A stretch of 64,000 bases of DNA, taken from Erysipelotrichaceae bacterium. GTDB lineage: Bacteria; Bacillota_I; Bacilli_A; Erysipelotrichales; Erysipelotrichaceae. Positions 13,498 through 22,399 of this stretch are shown here, one piece after another. Positions within the stretch are counted from its first letter, which is position 1, and every line of letters starts with the position of its first letter. A model generated the notes under the pieces. It did no database searches. It was not told where the DNA came from and worked only from the letters and a program-made list of their open reading frames with translations. The position numbers and the translations under genes were made by a program. The stretch covers positions 1 through 64,000 of the forward strand of contig JAUYTU010000013.1 in the NCBI GenBank assembly GCA_030694975.1, written 5' to 3'.

Positions 13498-14035
13498 TCT
13501 TTCGTAAGTTGTGTAAGTCTTAACAGGATTAATCGGTTGAGATTAGAGATCGTTTGTTAAGTAAGGCAGTAGTCACCTAGTGGAAATAATGCCTCAGTAT
13601 GAACTTTTTTTCATTCCGTTACAGTTGGTGCTAGATATTTATGTTTGACCATTGAGAGAGAGGCAGTTGCCAATTCTATATTGAAAAATCTATTGAATGT
13701 GATAAAATGTATCAATCTCGCATGTTTCCTTTTTAGTTTTTAAACTGGGTGTTCCGCTTTAATATAAAGGAGCAAATGAAAAACTGGACTAGTCCATGCT
13801 TAGCAGATTAACTAGATAGAATTTTATCTAATCGATTTGTCGCGGCAGTAATTTCAATGAGCGTGTCAACGTGGTTCTTGAGTCCTTAACTGAAGACATT
13901 CATTCTTTACCAAATAAATTTCTTGGTGTTAATTTCATAAACACCATCATACAATTTCAAAGTTTATCCTCTTTGTCGTGGTGAATATTTTCGCAACATT
14001 TATAACAGAATGCTCATCTGAAAGGGAGGAATCTT
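13498..14035. other. gene-poor AT-rich spacer with a possible micro-ORF
   Basis: No conserved gene was recognised. A plausible promoter is TTGAAA (13681-13686), 16-bp spacer, TAAAAT (13703-13708). Downstream at 13776-13811 is an 11-codon frame, MKNWTSPCLAD, with an AAGGAG site 4-5 nt before its ATG. The remainder holds short stop-rich frames, which looks like decayed sequence. The downstream cyclase has its own site GGGAGGA at about 14023. Confidence 0.4.
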
Positions 14036-15220
14036 ATGATCCAAACTATTAGAAAAATATTAATTAAATATAGTGAAGTGAATCTCGAGGCTTTCATCAC
14101 CAATTTTAGAAGAATGAAGCAAATTTCCATGATTGGAATTCTTGTCAGTATGTTTCACATTATTTACTTTTTATTTTTTGTAATAACTGAAACCAAAGAG
14201 GAATCCATATGGCGAATCGGTATTATTACATCACACAGCGTTCTAGTCATCCTGTTTACTTTTACATATTACGCCATCACTTTTTTAACCAAAACGAACA
14301 AGGCAACCTTATTACGGATGAAAATCATTCAGTATTTTTACATATTTATAATCATGGCTATAGGTGCTATGATAGTTACACTAGATCAACTTGTCACAAC
14401 AAACATAACACCTTTTTTAGTGATTAGTACATTCATTGCACTAGCATTTTTATTGCAACCTTTAGCATCCGTGCCTATTTATTTAGTTGCTTACTTTATC
14501 TTTTATTTTTCGATTGCATTTATACAAAACGACCCGTTAGTATTAGCATCAAACCGAGTCAATGGCCTTACAGCTGCATTCATAGGTATTGCACTGTCCA
14601 ATATATTGTGGCAGTATTATACGAGAGATTTTTTCCAAAGAGTTTTAATCGAGCAACAAAACACGGAACTTATTTTACAAAAGAAAAAGTTAGAAGAGAC
14701 AAATGAACAATTGATCCATTTGGTTGCTTATGATGGCTTAACAGGTTTATTTAATCGTAGAGAATTTGAGAGAATCGTTAATAAGACGCTACTCGAAATG
14801 AAACGTTATAAATCCAATGCTTGTATAATCATTGTTGATATTGATCATTTTAAGTATATTAATGATCAATATGGGCATCCAGTAGGCGACAAACTCCTAA
14901 AAGCATTTTCGTTTATTTTAAAAGACGAACTCAGAGACATTGATATCATTGCACGTTGGGGGGGTGAAGAATTTATCATCATGCTCCATAATACACCTGC
15001 TCAAGATGGGGTTCATGTAGCAGAACGCATAAGATACTCCATAGAAAACAACAAGTTTTTAATTGATGGACATGAAATCGGAATTACTGCTAGCTTTGGA
15101 ATCTCAGAGCTACTTTATTATGAAATAGATTGGCTAATTACAGCTTATCAGAAGGCCGATAAAGCATTGTACATGGCTAAAAATAATGGCAGAAATCAAT
15201 GTGTTTTTGAACCTGATTAG
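14036..15220 (+). CDS. membrane diguanylate cyclase (GGDEF)
   Basis: The 394-residue protein makes cyclic di-GMP from two GTP. Residues about 30-200 hold roughly six hydrophobic segments, then a short coiled coil (EQQNTELILQKKKLEETNEQ). The GGDEF domain (about 235-394) has DGLTGLFNRREFE and the active motif RWGGEEF. An RxxD inhibitory site (RDID) lies exactly five residues before GGEEF, so product inhibition is expected. The N-terminal membrane domain is the presumed sensor, ligand unknown. The gene is visibly AT-richer than the housekeeping block. Confidence 0.93.
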   Translation: MIQTIRKILIKYSEVNLEAFITNFRRMKQISMIGILVSMFHIIYFLFFVITETKEESIWRIGIITSHSVLVILFTFTYYAITFLTKTNKATLLRMKIIQYFYIFIIMAIGAMIVTLDQLVTTNITPFLVISTFIALAFLLQPLASVPIYLVAYFIFYFSIAFIQNDPLVLASNRVNGLTAAFIGIALSNILWQYYTRDFFQRVLIEQQNTELILQKKKLEETNEQLIHLVAYDGLTGLFNRREFERIVNKTLLEMKRYKSNACIIIVDIDHFKYINDQYGHPVGDKLLKAFSFILKDELRDIDIIARWGGEEFIIMLHNTPAQDGVHVAERIRYSIENNKFLIDGHEIGITASFGISELLYYEIDWLITAYQKADKALYMAKNNGRNQCVFEPD

Positions 15221-15687
15221 TATTGAAGTGGATCAAAATTGCCGTTCTCACTACAAAAAATGTCATATTCACTATATCTGTAAACTTGCTTCTGAGAGCG
15301 AAAAAAGCGCGCTTTGAGCATTTAGACTAGGATTTTTTAAGCATCTAAAAAAGTCTGCTGTAGCACAACTTTCAGATTCTAAGTGAATGTTAGAATGATT
15401 ACAATATTATCATTACTCGGCCGAATTTGCGTTTTTGGTAAAGATACTTGCTGTTCATAAAAACAGATTGCAAAGAGATAACTATGTGATACAAATTGAT
15501 ATTGTTCTAAACGGATTATAATGATGATAATGCAAAAATACTAAAAATCTACAGTGATGTAATTGATGACGATGATTTCGTAAGAATGACAGCCATGTAC
15601 ATTGTGAGTTTTAATTCGGAAAAAAAAGACAGTTAAGTTGACAGACGGTTGACATTGTAGTATCAATTTACTTGTAGGAGACTGATT
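15221..15687. other. spacer with a decayed reading-frame fragment
   Basis: No complete gene was seen. An acidic open stretch at 15511-15636 (NAKILKIYSDVIDDDDF in its middle) has a stop immediately before it and no usable start, suggesting a gene remnant. A 12-bp perfect palindrome AAAGCGCGCTTT lies at 15304-15315, without a T-run. Confidence 0.3.
15638..15666 (+). promoter_or_regulatory. promoter of the P-loop gene
   Basis: A consensus -35 TTGACA (15638-15643), a 17-bp spacer and TATCAA (15661-15666) precede the gene at 15688, which has a TAGGAGA ribosome-binding site. Confidence 0.55.
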
Positions 15688-16374
15688 ATGGAAATAGCGA
15701 ACAATATTCTGAAGTATTATCTAAGAAACGTTTTATTTATTACGGGTACTGCCTATGCGGGAAAATCCACGATGGTTGCTATGCTTGCTGAAAAATACAA
15801 TCTGGTTCACTGTGGTGAAAACTATCATATGTCTGCTTTACCTGCCCAGATTCTAACAGTTGAGCAACAACCGAATTTATGCTATTTTAAAACAATGAAA
15901 GACTGGCAGGAGTTTGTAAACAGGACACCCCAACAATATTGCGATTGGATTGAAGGTGCATCTGCTGAAGCCTCCGAAATTGAAATCGTCGAACTAATCC
16001 AGTGTTCTAAAGACAGGAAAGTTATTGTTGACACGAATATACCTCTGAAGGATTTGGCACAGATTGCGGACTATAATCAGATTGCAATTATGCTTTCTTC
16101 ACAAGAGATGTCAGTCAATGACTTTTTTGAACGGAATGACCCGGAAAAAATCTTTATTAAAGAGCAAATTTTGCAGGCCGATAACCCAGATATAACGATG
16201 AAGAATTTTAAGGCTTGTTTGGCGATGATTAACAGTAAACAGAGATATGACTATCTGGCATCAAGCGGTTTTTTTACTGTTGTACGAGAAAATACTGGAG
16301 AGGATACTCGTGAGGAAGTAATGAAAGCTCTTGCTGATCACTTCGGCTTAACGGATAACAAAAAATCGCGGTAG
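15688..16374 (+). CDS. P-loop nucleotide-binding protein, kinase-like, unknown substrate
   Basis: The 228-residue protein has a Walker A motif GTAYAGKST at about 20-28, and a second acidic strand, KVIVDTNIPLKDLAQIADY (about 110-128), like the lid/Walker B region of small kinases (AAA_17/AAA_33 type). The middle section with NLCYFKTMKDWQEFVNR and DWIEGASAEASEIE is reminiscent of small-molecule kinase-like proteins seen singly in Firmicutes. No reaction can be assigned. It stands alone with its own promoter; base composition is AT-rich. Confidence 0.75.
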   Translation: MEIANNILKYYLRNVLFITGTAYAGKSTMVAMLAEKYNLVHCGENYHMSALPAQILTVEQQPNLCYFKTMKDWQEFVNRTPQQYCDWIEGASAEASEIEIVELIQCSKDRKVIVDTNIPLKDLAQIADYNQIAIMLSSQEMSVNDFFERNDPEKIFIKEQILQADNPDITMKNFKACLAMINSKQRYDYLASSGFFTVVRENTGEDTREEVMKALADHFGLTDNKKSR

Positions 16375-16562
16375 CTTTTTTTTCGATGTTGTTTCATCAA
16401 GCAGGTGACTTGAATTTGCAGATCAAGATGAAATAATCGGATGCATAGTTTAAATCATTGATCGGAGTATTTAGTGATATAATAATTATGCATTAAGATA
16501 ATATTTAGCTAAAAAATTAGTTGGATTATTAGGTAAATAATGCGATAAGGAGGTAGACTTTA

Positions 16563-16835
16563 ATGTTAAAAAGCAAAAAGTTTACTGTTGAACAAGCACA
16601 GAAGCATGGCGACAAACTAGGTATCGATTGGAAAAAATTTGATGTGGAAGAGTTTAGAAGTGGGATGGATGTTGAGTTAGAACATGGAAGTTTGGATTCA
16701 ATTACGAATCTAACCGATGATGATCCTCTAACTACAGCGAAGATTGCGTTGGCGCATCTAAATGAAATTCCGGATTATTACACTCGACTTAAGAAGATGG
16801 AAACTGAAGCGAAAGCCTATTGGAAAGACAAGTAA
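16563..16835 (+). CDS. small protein resembling DUF5661
   Basis: A 90-residue acidic protein with the pattern KLGIDWKKFDVEEFRSGMDV, then ELEHG, and later KIALAHLNEIPDYYTRL ending in a Glu/Lys-rich helix. This arrangement is that of the small DUF5661-type proteins often found in bacteria and phages; function unknown. A perfect AAGGAGG site lies 10 nt upstream of the ATG. It is monocistronic, closed by a terminator at 16894. The family call is from memory of the pattern. Confidence 0.7.
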   Translation: MLKSKKFTVEQAQKHGDKLGIDWKKFDVEEFRSGMDVELEHGSLDSITNLTDDDPLTTAKIALAHLNEIPDYYTRLKKMETEAKAYWKDK

Positions 16836-16893
16836 GGTTTGAAAGTATATCGTTTCGTTCCCAAAAGAGATTTTAACTGCGAATTAAGATTTT

Positions 16894-16917
16894 GGACAGC
16901 AATCACTGTCCTTTTAT
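16894..16917 (+). terminator. intrinsic terminator after the DUF5661-like gene
   Basis: GGACAG (16894-16899) and CTGTCC (16906-16911) form a 6-bp stem over a 6-nt loop followed by TTTTATT. Confidence 0.65.
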
Positions 16918-17380
16918 TATGCTAATTTACAAACTTAGTTATTGAATTTTAAAAGAATTCTAATCCTCTGACTTACGCAATTATAGTAATATTATAATAA
17001 ATATACTAATATAAATTATAATAAAAATTATAACAATATATATAATTATATTGACTTATCTCTTTAACTAACATACACTGAAAGTATCAGTTGTTTCTGT
17101 TGCCAGGTTGAATTTACTTGTTTAAGTTCTAAAAAGAACAAGGAATTTTAATCAACTGACAGTCACAAATGAGATGATCACGGATCAATTGCTGAGTAAA
17201 ACCGATGCAACGTTTTGAAATTAACATGTACGATCTTGTTTAAAAGATGGTTTGTGGTAAACACACGTTTTTAGTTTGCAAATTATCATAAATCGATTGT
17301 TCAAAACAATGATCGGAAATAAAGGTTAATGAACGTGGTTAATTAATTGAGTTTATAGAAACTCAGGAGGAAATTAAAAA
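16918..17380. other. very AT-rich spacer upstream of the hemerythrin gene
   Basis: From about 16976 to 17060 the sequence is almost pure A/T with short TATAATTATA-like runs and no open frame. Near the downstream gene, TGAGTTT (17348-17354) and AAACTCA (17359-17365) form a perfect 7-bp hairpin with a 4-nt loop that abuts the AGGAGG ribosome-binding site. ATTGT-N5-ACAAT at about 17298-17312 is a second small palindrome. Confidence 0.4.
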
Positions 17381-17839
17381 ATGAATGTTTTAGAACACAT
17401 CAAAGAAGAACATGCGGATTTCAGAAAGAAATTGACAAAGATTGAGAATGCGAAGGGAGAACAAAAAAAGGTAATCTTCAAAGAGCTTTTTGCGGAAATA
17501 CATGGACATCATGAAGCTGAAGAACAAGTTGTTTTCCCATTAGTTAAAGCAAAAAAAGATGAAAAGGCTCAAGATGTTGTTTTAGAGATGATCGAAGAGC
17601 ATACGCTGGGAATGCATCAATTCAAAGTCTTGGATAAAACACCGGTGGAAGATGAAACTTGGGATGCTAAGTTTGCCGTACTTAAGGAAGTTCTGACTCA
17701 CCATATGGATGAAGAGGAAAAAGAGTTCATGCCTAAGGCTAAGAAAGCAATTACTGAGAAGGTTTTAGTCGATATCCTTCCTAAATTTGAATCCGTTCTT
17801 GAAGATAATATGAAGAAAATGAAGAAGAAACTAGGCTAA
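17381..17839 (+). CDS. hemerythrin-domain protein, complete metal ligand set
   Basis: The 152-residue protein should fold as a four-helix bundle holding a non-heme di-iron centre that binds O2 or NO, in the cytoplasm (no signal peptide). Ligand candidates are H11 (EEHADF), H44 and E48 (HGHHEAEEQVVFP), H74 and H79 (EEHTLGMHQF), and H108 with E112 (LTHHMDEEEKEF), matching the H-HxxxE-HxxxH-HxxxxE family pattern. It has its own AGGAGG site beneath a 5' hairpin. Likely role: oxygen/NO binding or stress defence. Confidence 0.9.
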   Translation: MNVLEHIKEEHADFRKKLTKIENAKGEQKKVIFKELFAEIHGHHEAEEQVVFPLVKAKKDEKAQDVVLEMIEEHTLGMHQFKVLDKTPVEDETWDAKFAVLKEVLTHHMDEEEKEFMPKAKKAITEKVLVDILPKFESVLEDNMKKMKKKLG

Positions 17840-18311
17840 TTAAGATTTATTGATATCTTATATTTAATAACATGATGCAAGCATTCGTAAATATATCAAT
17901 ACCCCTATTCAATTAAAGAATATATGTTGTTTGATAAAAAATTCAAATTTACTGCTTCTTGGACATCAATCCTTGGGGCAGTTTTTATTTTTAATGCCTT
18001 CGGTATTCTATATCTTAATGAGGATCAAAACGGGGATTAAGAAAACACTCATTGTTTAATTTTAATGAAGAAAAATGGTCACTAATTGAAAAATCAGTTA
18101 AATTCAAACGTTCCGTTTTATTATGTGTGCAATGTTTGTGCGAACAAAAAGTACAACTTATTGGCTTTCGTTCATTTTATCTGTGTGCCTATTGATATCT
18201 TATTCTTGTTTTGTTACTGTATTAAAAAGTGAATAAATTTCAACAGAATTTTAGTAAACACGTCAAGAATATTCAATACAAGTCTCGCTTTAATTAAGAG
18301 GAGGTAAGCAC
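17840..18311. other. spacer with a doubtful 38-codon frame
   Basis: An AT-rich stretch. A frame at 17924-18040 encodes 38 residues with a hydrophobic centre (SILGAVFIFNAFGILYL) but has no good ribosome-binding site. A weak TAAGAT/ATCTTA hairpin after the hemerythrin stop may terminate. No other gene was recognised. Confidence 0.3.
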
Positions 18312-21047
18312 GTGATATCGGAAATTCTAAAACATGTCGACTTTGAAAGAGCGAATGTATTATTGGAAGGTTTTAATAAATCAACAGGTTTTGTTACTGC
18401 CATATTAGATCTTGAAGGAAACATTTTATCCCAATCGGGATGGAGAAGAATCTGTTCTGATTTCCATCGAAAGAACCCTAAAACTGCTTCCAATTGCTTT
18501 GAAAGCGACACTTTCTTGGCGAATAAATTAAAAGCAGATGAGAAGTACCTTTTCTACAAATGCATGAATGGCTTGATTGATGTTCGACTACCTATTGTTA
18601 TTAGAGGTGAGCATATTGCGAATCTTTTTTCAGGGCAGTTCTTTTTTGAGAAACCGGATGTTTCTTTCTTTAGAAATCAGGCAATAATTCATGGATTTGA
18701 TGAGAAAGAATATCTGGAAGCTCTTAGTCAGGTACCTGTGATTCCAAAACAAAAAGTACAAATAGCGATGGATTTTTTGCTCAATATTACGCAATTAATT
18801 ATAGAGATGACAGCCGATCGAATTGAACAGATAGAGATAAATGAAGCGATAAAACGTAATGGGGTAGCTCTAAGTGAAAATCAGAAGCTGCTTAAGAAAA
18901 ATGTAAAAGATCTTTTGGAATCTCAGCGAATTGCCCATTTGGGAACTTGGCGTTTAGATTTGGTAACAAATGAGGTTGTATGGTCAGAAGAACTTTATAA
19001 AATGTATGGGTTCGACCCGACATTTCCAGTACCACCTTACACAGAACATATGAAACTATTCACTTCGCAGAGTTGGAACAGATTATCCACTTCTCTTGAG
19101 AAGACCAGAACCACCGGAATACCTTATGAATTGGAATTAGAAACGGTTACCAAAGACGGCTCGAATGGATGGATGTGGGTACGTGGGGAGGCCGAAAAAG
19201 ATTCAGAAGGTAATATCATAGCACTTTGGGGAGCTGCGCAAGACATAACAGCGTATAAGCGGATAGAACTTGAAACGAAGCAAAGCGAAGAAAGATTTCA
19301 ACTTCTCTTTAACAAAGCACCCATCGGGTATCAGTCTTTGGATTTCGACGGCTATTTCATTGAAGTCAATCAACAATGGCTAAGTACATTGGGCTATAGC
19401 AAAGAGGAAGTCATCGGTAAATGGTTTGGGGATTTTCTTTGTCCTGAATACGTAGAAGGTTTCCGTAAACGGTTTCCGCTATTCAAATCTCAAGGGTATA
19501 TACATAGTGAATTTGAAATGATGACTAAAGGCGGTAATCGGTTGTATATGGCATTTGAGGGTAAGATTGGGTATGATACGGATGGTAAGTTTAAGCAGAC
19601 TCATTGTGTTTTACAAGACATCACGAATCAAAGAAAAGCTGAGAAAGCGCTGATTGAAAGTGAAGAGCGCTATAAGTATTTGTTTGAAAACTCTGGGGTT
19701 GGCGTTGGTTATTACACCGTTGAAGGAAAAATAATTTCTTATAATAAAAAGGCATTGGAGTATATTGGTGGAAGACTTGAGGACTATGTAGGTAAGTCCA
19801 TTCGAGATATCTTTCCTAAAGAAGACGCGGATGAATTTCTCTATAGGATAGAGATTGCTGTTTTAAGTGACCAATCGCAACAATATGAAGATTCTATGGC
19901 AACAAGTACAGGTTTAAAATGGTTTTCCAGTACGATAACTAAAGTAACCAATATAGTTGGAGAGATTATTGGCATTCAAATCGCATCACTGGATATCACT
20001 GAACGTAAGAAAACAGAACATGAATTAGGCAGGATCATGGCTCAGAATCAACGGATTCTGGACAATTTACAAGATTCATATTTTCAAGCGGACTTAGAAG
20101 GTAAGTTTACGGTTGTTAACCCCCAAGCAGCTACGATGTACGGCTATTTGTCAGCTTCCGAGTTGATTGGTCAGTCAGCCGCTTTACTATATGCTGATCC
20201 ACAAGATCGTAAACGGGTAATTGAGGAACTTAAAAAAGTTGGAGAAGTTACCGATATGGTATTTAGGGGATGTCGCAAAAACGGAGAGACTTTCTGGGTT
20301 TCAATGAATGTTCAGTTTGTCAAAGATGAACAAGGCACAATTCTTGGCACTGAGGGGTTGGTGCGAGATATATCTGAAAGAATCACGATGCAAAACGAAA
20401 TTGAGTTACAACGTGACAACTTGATAGCAAGCAACGAAAAACTTGCTCATTTACTGGAACAATCGGTAAATTCCATTTCAAAAATCGGTGAGCTTCGTGA
20501 TACTTACACCGCGGGTCATCAACGACGGGTTAAGGACCTTTCTTGTGCCATAGCAAAGGAGTTAGGACTATCCAATGAGGCAATAACGAATTTGGCCTAT
20601 GGAGCCCTAATTCATGACATTGGTAAGATCAATGTCCCCACTGAAATTTTGAACAAGCCCGGAAGAATATCGAATATTGAGTTTCAAATCATACAAACCC
20701 ATGTTGAACATGGTTACAACATTGCCAAAGGAATTGATTTCCCAGAGGCGATTTCAATCATGGTTCATCAACATCATGAGCGACTTGACGGCTCTGGTTA
20801 TCCCTTGGGTTTGTCAGGAGATCAGATTATCATGGAAAGCAGAATATTGGCGGTTTCTGATGTTGTTGAAGCCATGACTTCTCATCGACCGTATCGTCCG
20901 GCGTTGGGAATCGATGCTGCACTTGAGGAAATCTTAAATTTCCGAGGATTGAAATATGATGATATGGTAGTAGATACCTGTATTGAACTGATTAGGGATA
21001 AAGGATTTGAGTTCAGTGATTCGATAGCTGACGGTATTGAACACTAG
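18312..21047 (+). CDS. PocR-PAS-HD-GYP cyclic-di-GMP phosphodiesterase-like protein
   Basis: A 911-residue multi-sensor protein. Residues about 5-180 match the PocR ligand-sensing domain (SQSGWRRICSDFHRKNP; two or three conserved Cys). Four PAS domains follow (about 200-320, 325-445, 450-575, 580-700), then a coiled coil and an HD domain with HDIGK (H768, D769) and the HD-GYP signature HHERLDGSGYP. The output should hydrolyse c-di-GMP to pGpG or GMP. GTG start at 18312 with GAGGAGG upstream. No membrane segment, so it senses cytoplasmic signals. It pairs functionally with the GGDEF protein at 14 kb. Confidence 0.92.
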   Translation: MISEILKHVDFERANVLLEGFNKSTGFVTAILDLEGNILSQSGWRRICSDFHRKNPKTASNCFESDTFLANKLKADEKYLFYKCMNGLIDVRLPIVIRGEHIANLFSGQFFFEKPDVSFFRNQAIIHGFDEKEYLEALSQVPVIPKQKVQIAMDFLLNITQLIIEMTADRIEQIEINEAIKRNGVALSENQKLLKKNVKDLLESQRIAHLGTWRLDLVTNEVVWSEELYKMYGFDPTFPVPPYTEHMKLFTSQSWNRLSTSLEKTRTTGIPYELELETVTKDGSNGWMWVRGEAEKDSEGNIIALWGAAQDITAYKRIELETKQSEERFQLLFNKAPIGYQSLDFDGYFIEVNQQWLSTLGYSKEEVIGKWFGDFLCPEYVEGFRKRFPLFKSQGYIHSEFEMMTKGGNRLYMAFEGKIGYDTDGKFKQTHCVLQDITNQRKAEKALIESEERYKYLFENSGVGVGYYTVEGKIISYNKKALEYIGGRLEDYVGKSIRDIFPKEDADEFLYRIEIAVLSDQSQQYEDSMATSTGLKWFSSTITKVTNIVGEIIGIQIASLDITERKKTEHELGRIMAQNQRILDNLQDSYFQADLEGKFTVVNPQAATMYGYLSASELIGQSAALLYADPQDRKRVIEELKKVGEVTDMVFRGCRKNGETFWVSMNVQFVKDEQGTILGTEGLVRDISERITMQNEIELQRDNLIASNEKLAHLLEQSVNSISKIGELRDTYTAGHQRRVKDLSCAIAKELGLSNEAITNLAYGALIHDIGKINVPTEILNKPGRISNIEFQIIQTHVEHGYNIAKGIDFPEAISIMVHQHHERLDGSGYPLGLSGDQIIMESRILAVSDVVEAMTSHRPYRPALGIDAALEEILNFRGLKYDDMVVDTCIELIRDKGFEFSDSIADGIEH

Positions 21048-21091
21048 ACAAATTTCGATAAGGCAGTAGATGTCAAATTTAATAATAAACA

Positions 21092-21147
21092 CAGAGTTTG
21101 TAAACGTCGAACTGTCTATTGGTTCAATGCTTGGGAACTCTGTTTAT
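21092..21147 (+). terminator. long hairpin terminator after the HD-GYP gene
   Basis: CAGAGTT (21092-21098) pairs with AACTCTG (21136-21142), followed by TTTATTTC; a GAAC/GTTC pair lies inside. Confidence 0.5.
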
Positions 21148-21214
21148 TTCGTTTGAACGGATGAATAAACTGTAATCTAGACTTTAATCAATTGCTTCAT
21201 CTAGGGTAGATGAA

Positions 21215-21244
21215 TTGTCTCAAACATGAAGATTATGGTAAAAT
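21215..21244 (+). promoter_or_regulatory. promoter of the RnfD-like gene with overlapping palindrome
   Basis: TTGTCT (21215-21220), an 18-bp spacer and TAAAAT (21239-21244). TATGGT (21234-21239) and ACCATA (21249-21254) form an inverted repeat straddling the -10, a possible operator. Confidence 0.45.
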
Positions 21245-21276
21245 AAAAACCATAAAAACCGAATGAAAGGAATAAG

Positions 21277-21311
21277 ATAATCCAATAAATGGTGAGGAAT
21301 CATTGGATTAT
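21277..21311 (+). promoter_or_regulatory. 10-bp hairpin enclosing the RnfD-like translation start
   Basis: ATAATCCAAT (21277-21286) and ATTGGATTAT (21302-21311) are perfect complements. The 15-nt loop holds the Shine-Dalgarno-like GGTGAGGA and an ATG (21289), while the preferred ATG (21310-21312) has its first two bases in the right arm. Folding in the mRNA would expose the ribosome site but bury the start. Confidence 0.55.
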
Positions 21312-22191
21312 GAACAATTGTATGATGAAAATATTTCGAACATTACTACTGACACTTTTACCTGCCACTCTTTTGGCTGTCTACTTTTACAGGGAGAAAG
21401 CAGTGCTTCTTATTTTAGTCGGAGTTACCGTGGCAGTTGCATCTGAAGCTCTTTTTCAGTTTATTTTCAAGAGAAAATACACATTTAAAGATGGCAGTGC
21501 CGTGGTCACAGGACTTCTATTAGCTCTTTCAGTTTCTCCCTCGACACCTTTATACGCCCTAGCCGCAGCTACGGCCGTAGGTATCGTTTTTGGAAAACAA
21601 GTATTTGGGGGATTTCCGAAAAACCTTTTTAACCCAACACTTTTCGGTCGGCTATTTCTTGTGTTAGCTTTTCCAACGGCAATGAGTCCTTGGTTAACAC
21701 CGGTGGATATGGTTTCATCCGCAACACCATTACAGATTTTTAGAGAAGAAGGGATAACCACTCCGATTTGGGATCTGTTTATTGGCAATATCGGAGGTAG
21801 CATTGGTGAGGTGTCAGCACTGGCACTCTTGTTAGGAGCTGCCTATCTAATCTACAAGAAATTTGCCAATTGGCGAATTCCGGCAGGGTATCTGTCAGCG
21901 ATGGCTGTGATGGCTTTAGTGGTCGGCCAGAATCCTTTGTTTCATATATTTGCCGGCAGTGCAATCTTAGGAGCATTCTTTATGGCTACTGACCCAGCAA
22001 CATCCCCAAAATCTAATAACGGACGATGGATTTTCGGTATTGGAATCGGTTTGATCGTGATGATCATTCGGTTGTGGGGGTGGGTACCTGAGGGAACGAC
22101 CTTCGCTATATTAGGTATGAACTACTTGGTTCCGTTTATCAACACGGAGATGGACCGACTGAAATCCTCAAACGTTAAAAAAGAGGGATAA
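21310..22191 (+). CDS. orphan RnfD/NqrB-family membrane subunit
   Basis: A 293-residue (from this start) membrane protein with about nine hydrophobic segments. KDGSAVVTGLLLALSVSPST, NPTLFGRL and VSSATPLQI are RnfD/NqrB signatures; the Thr of SATPL (about residue 139) is the expected covalent FMN attachment site. Rnf complexes move electrons between ferredoxin and NAD coupled to Na+ or H+, but no other rnf gene is next to it, so it may work alone or with FMN-transfer partners elsewhere. An in-frame ATG at 21289 would add seven residues and one at 21343 is possible. Confidence 0.85.
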   Translation: MNNCMMKIFRTLLLTLLPATLLAVYFYREKAVLLILVGVTVAVASEALFQFIFKRKYTFKDGSAVVTGLLLALSVSPSTPLYALAAATAVGIVFGKQVFGGFPKNLFNPTLFGRLFLVLAFPTAMSPWLTPVDMVSSATPLQIFREEGITTPIWDLFIGNIGGSIGEVSALALLLGAAYLIYKKFANWRIPAGYLSAMAVMALVVGQNPLFHIFAGSAILGAFFMATDPATSPKSNNGRWIFGIGIGLIVMIIRLWGWVPEGTTFAILGMNYLVPFINTEMDRLKSSNVKKEG

Positions 22192-22399
22192 TAAATCTTA
22201 GATTGCAAAATATAATTTTAAAATTCTCTTTTCCATTTTTTCATTATGGAGGATTAAGATAGAGAATAAATTTATGAATTATGAGTATTCTTAATATAAT
22301 TACAATAATAGATAGACAAAACCATCGGTAAGTAACTAGAATAGAACTATAAGAGCTACAAATTAACTCTACGATCCATGATCGAAAAGGAGATTAGAA

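Noticed and set aside
15304-15315. AAAGCGCGCTTT palindrome as a terminator
   Set aside because: No T-run follows and no gene ends there; noted only as a small palindrome.
16976-17060. Almost pure A/T stretch, considered as replication origin
   Set aside because: No cluster of DnaA boxes, no dnaA or dnaN nearby, so there is no support.
17924-18040. 38-codon hydrophobic frame as a real gene
   Set aside because: No ribosome site and no recognisable family; kept only as a note in the spacer.
19083-19091. TTATCCACT resembling a DnaA box
   Set aside because: Single site inside the HD-GYP coding region with a mismatch; chance.
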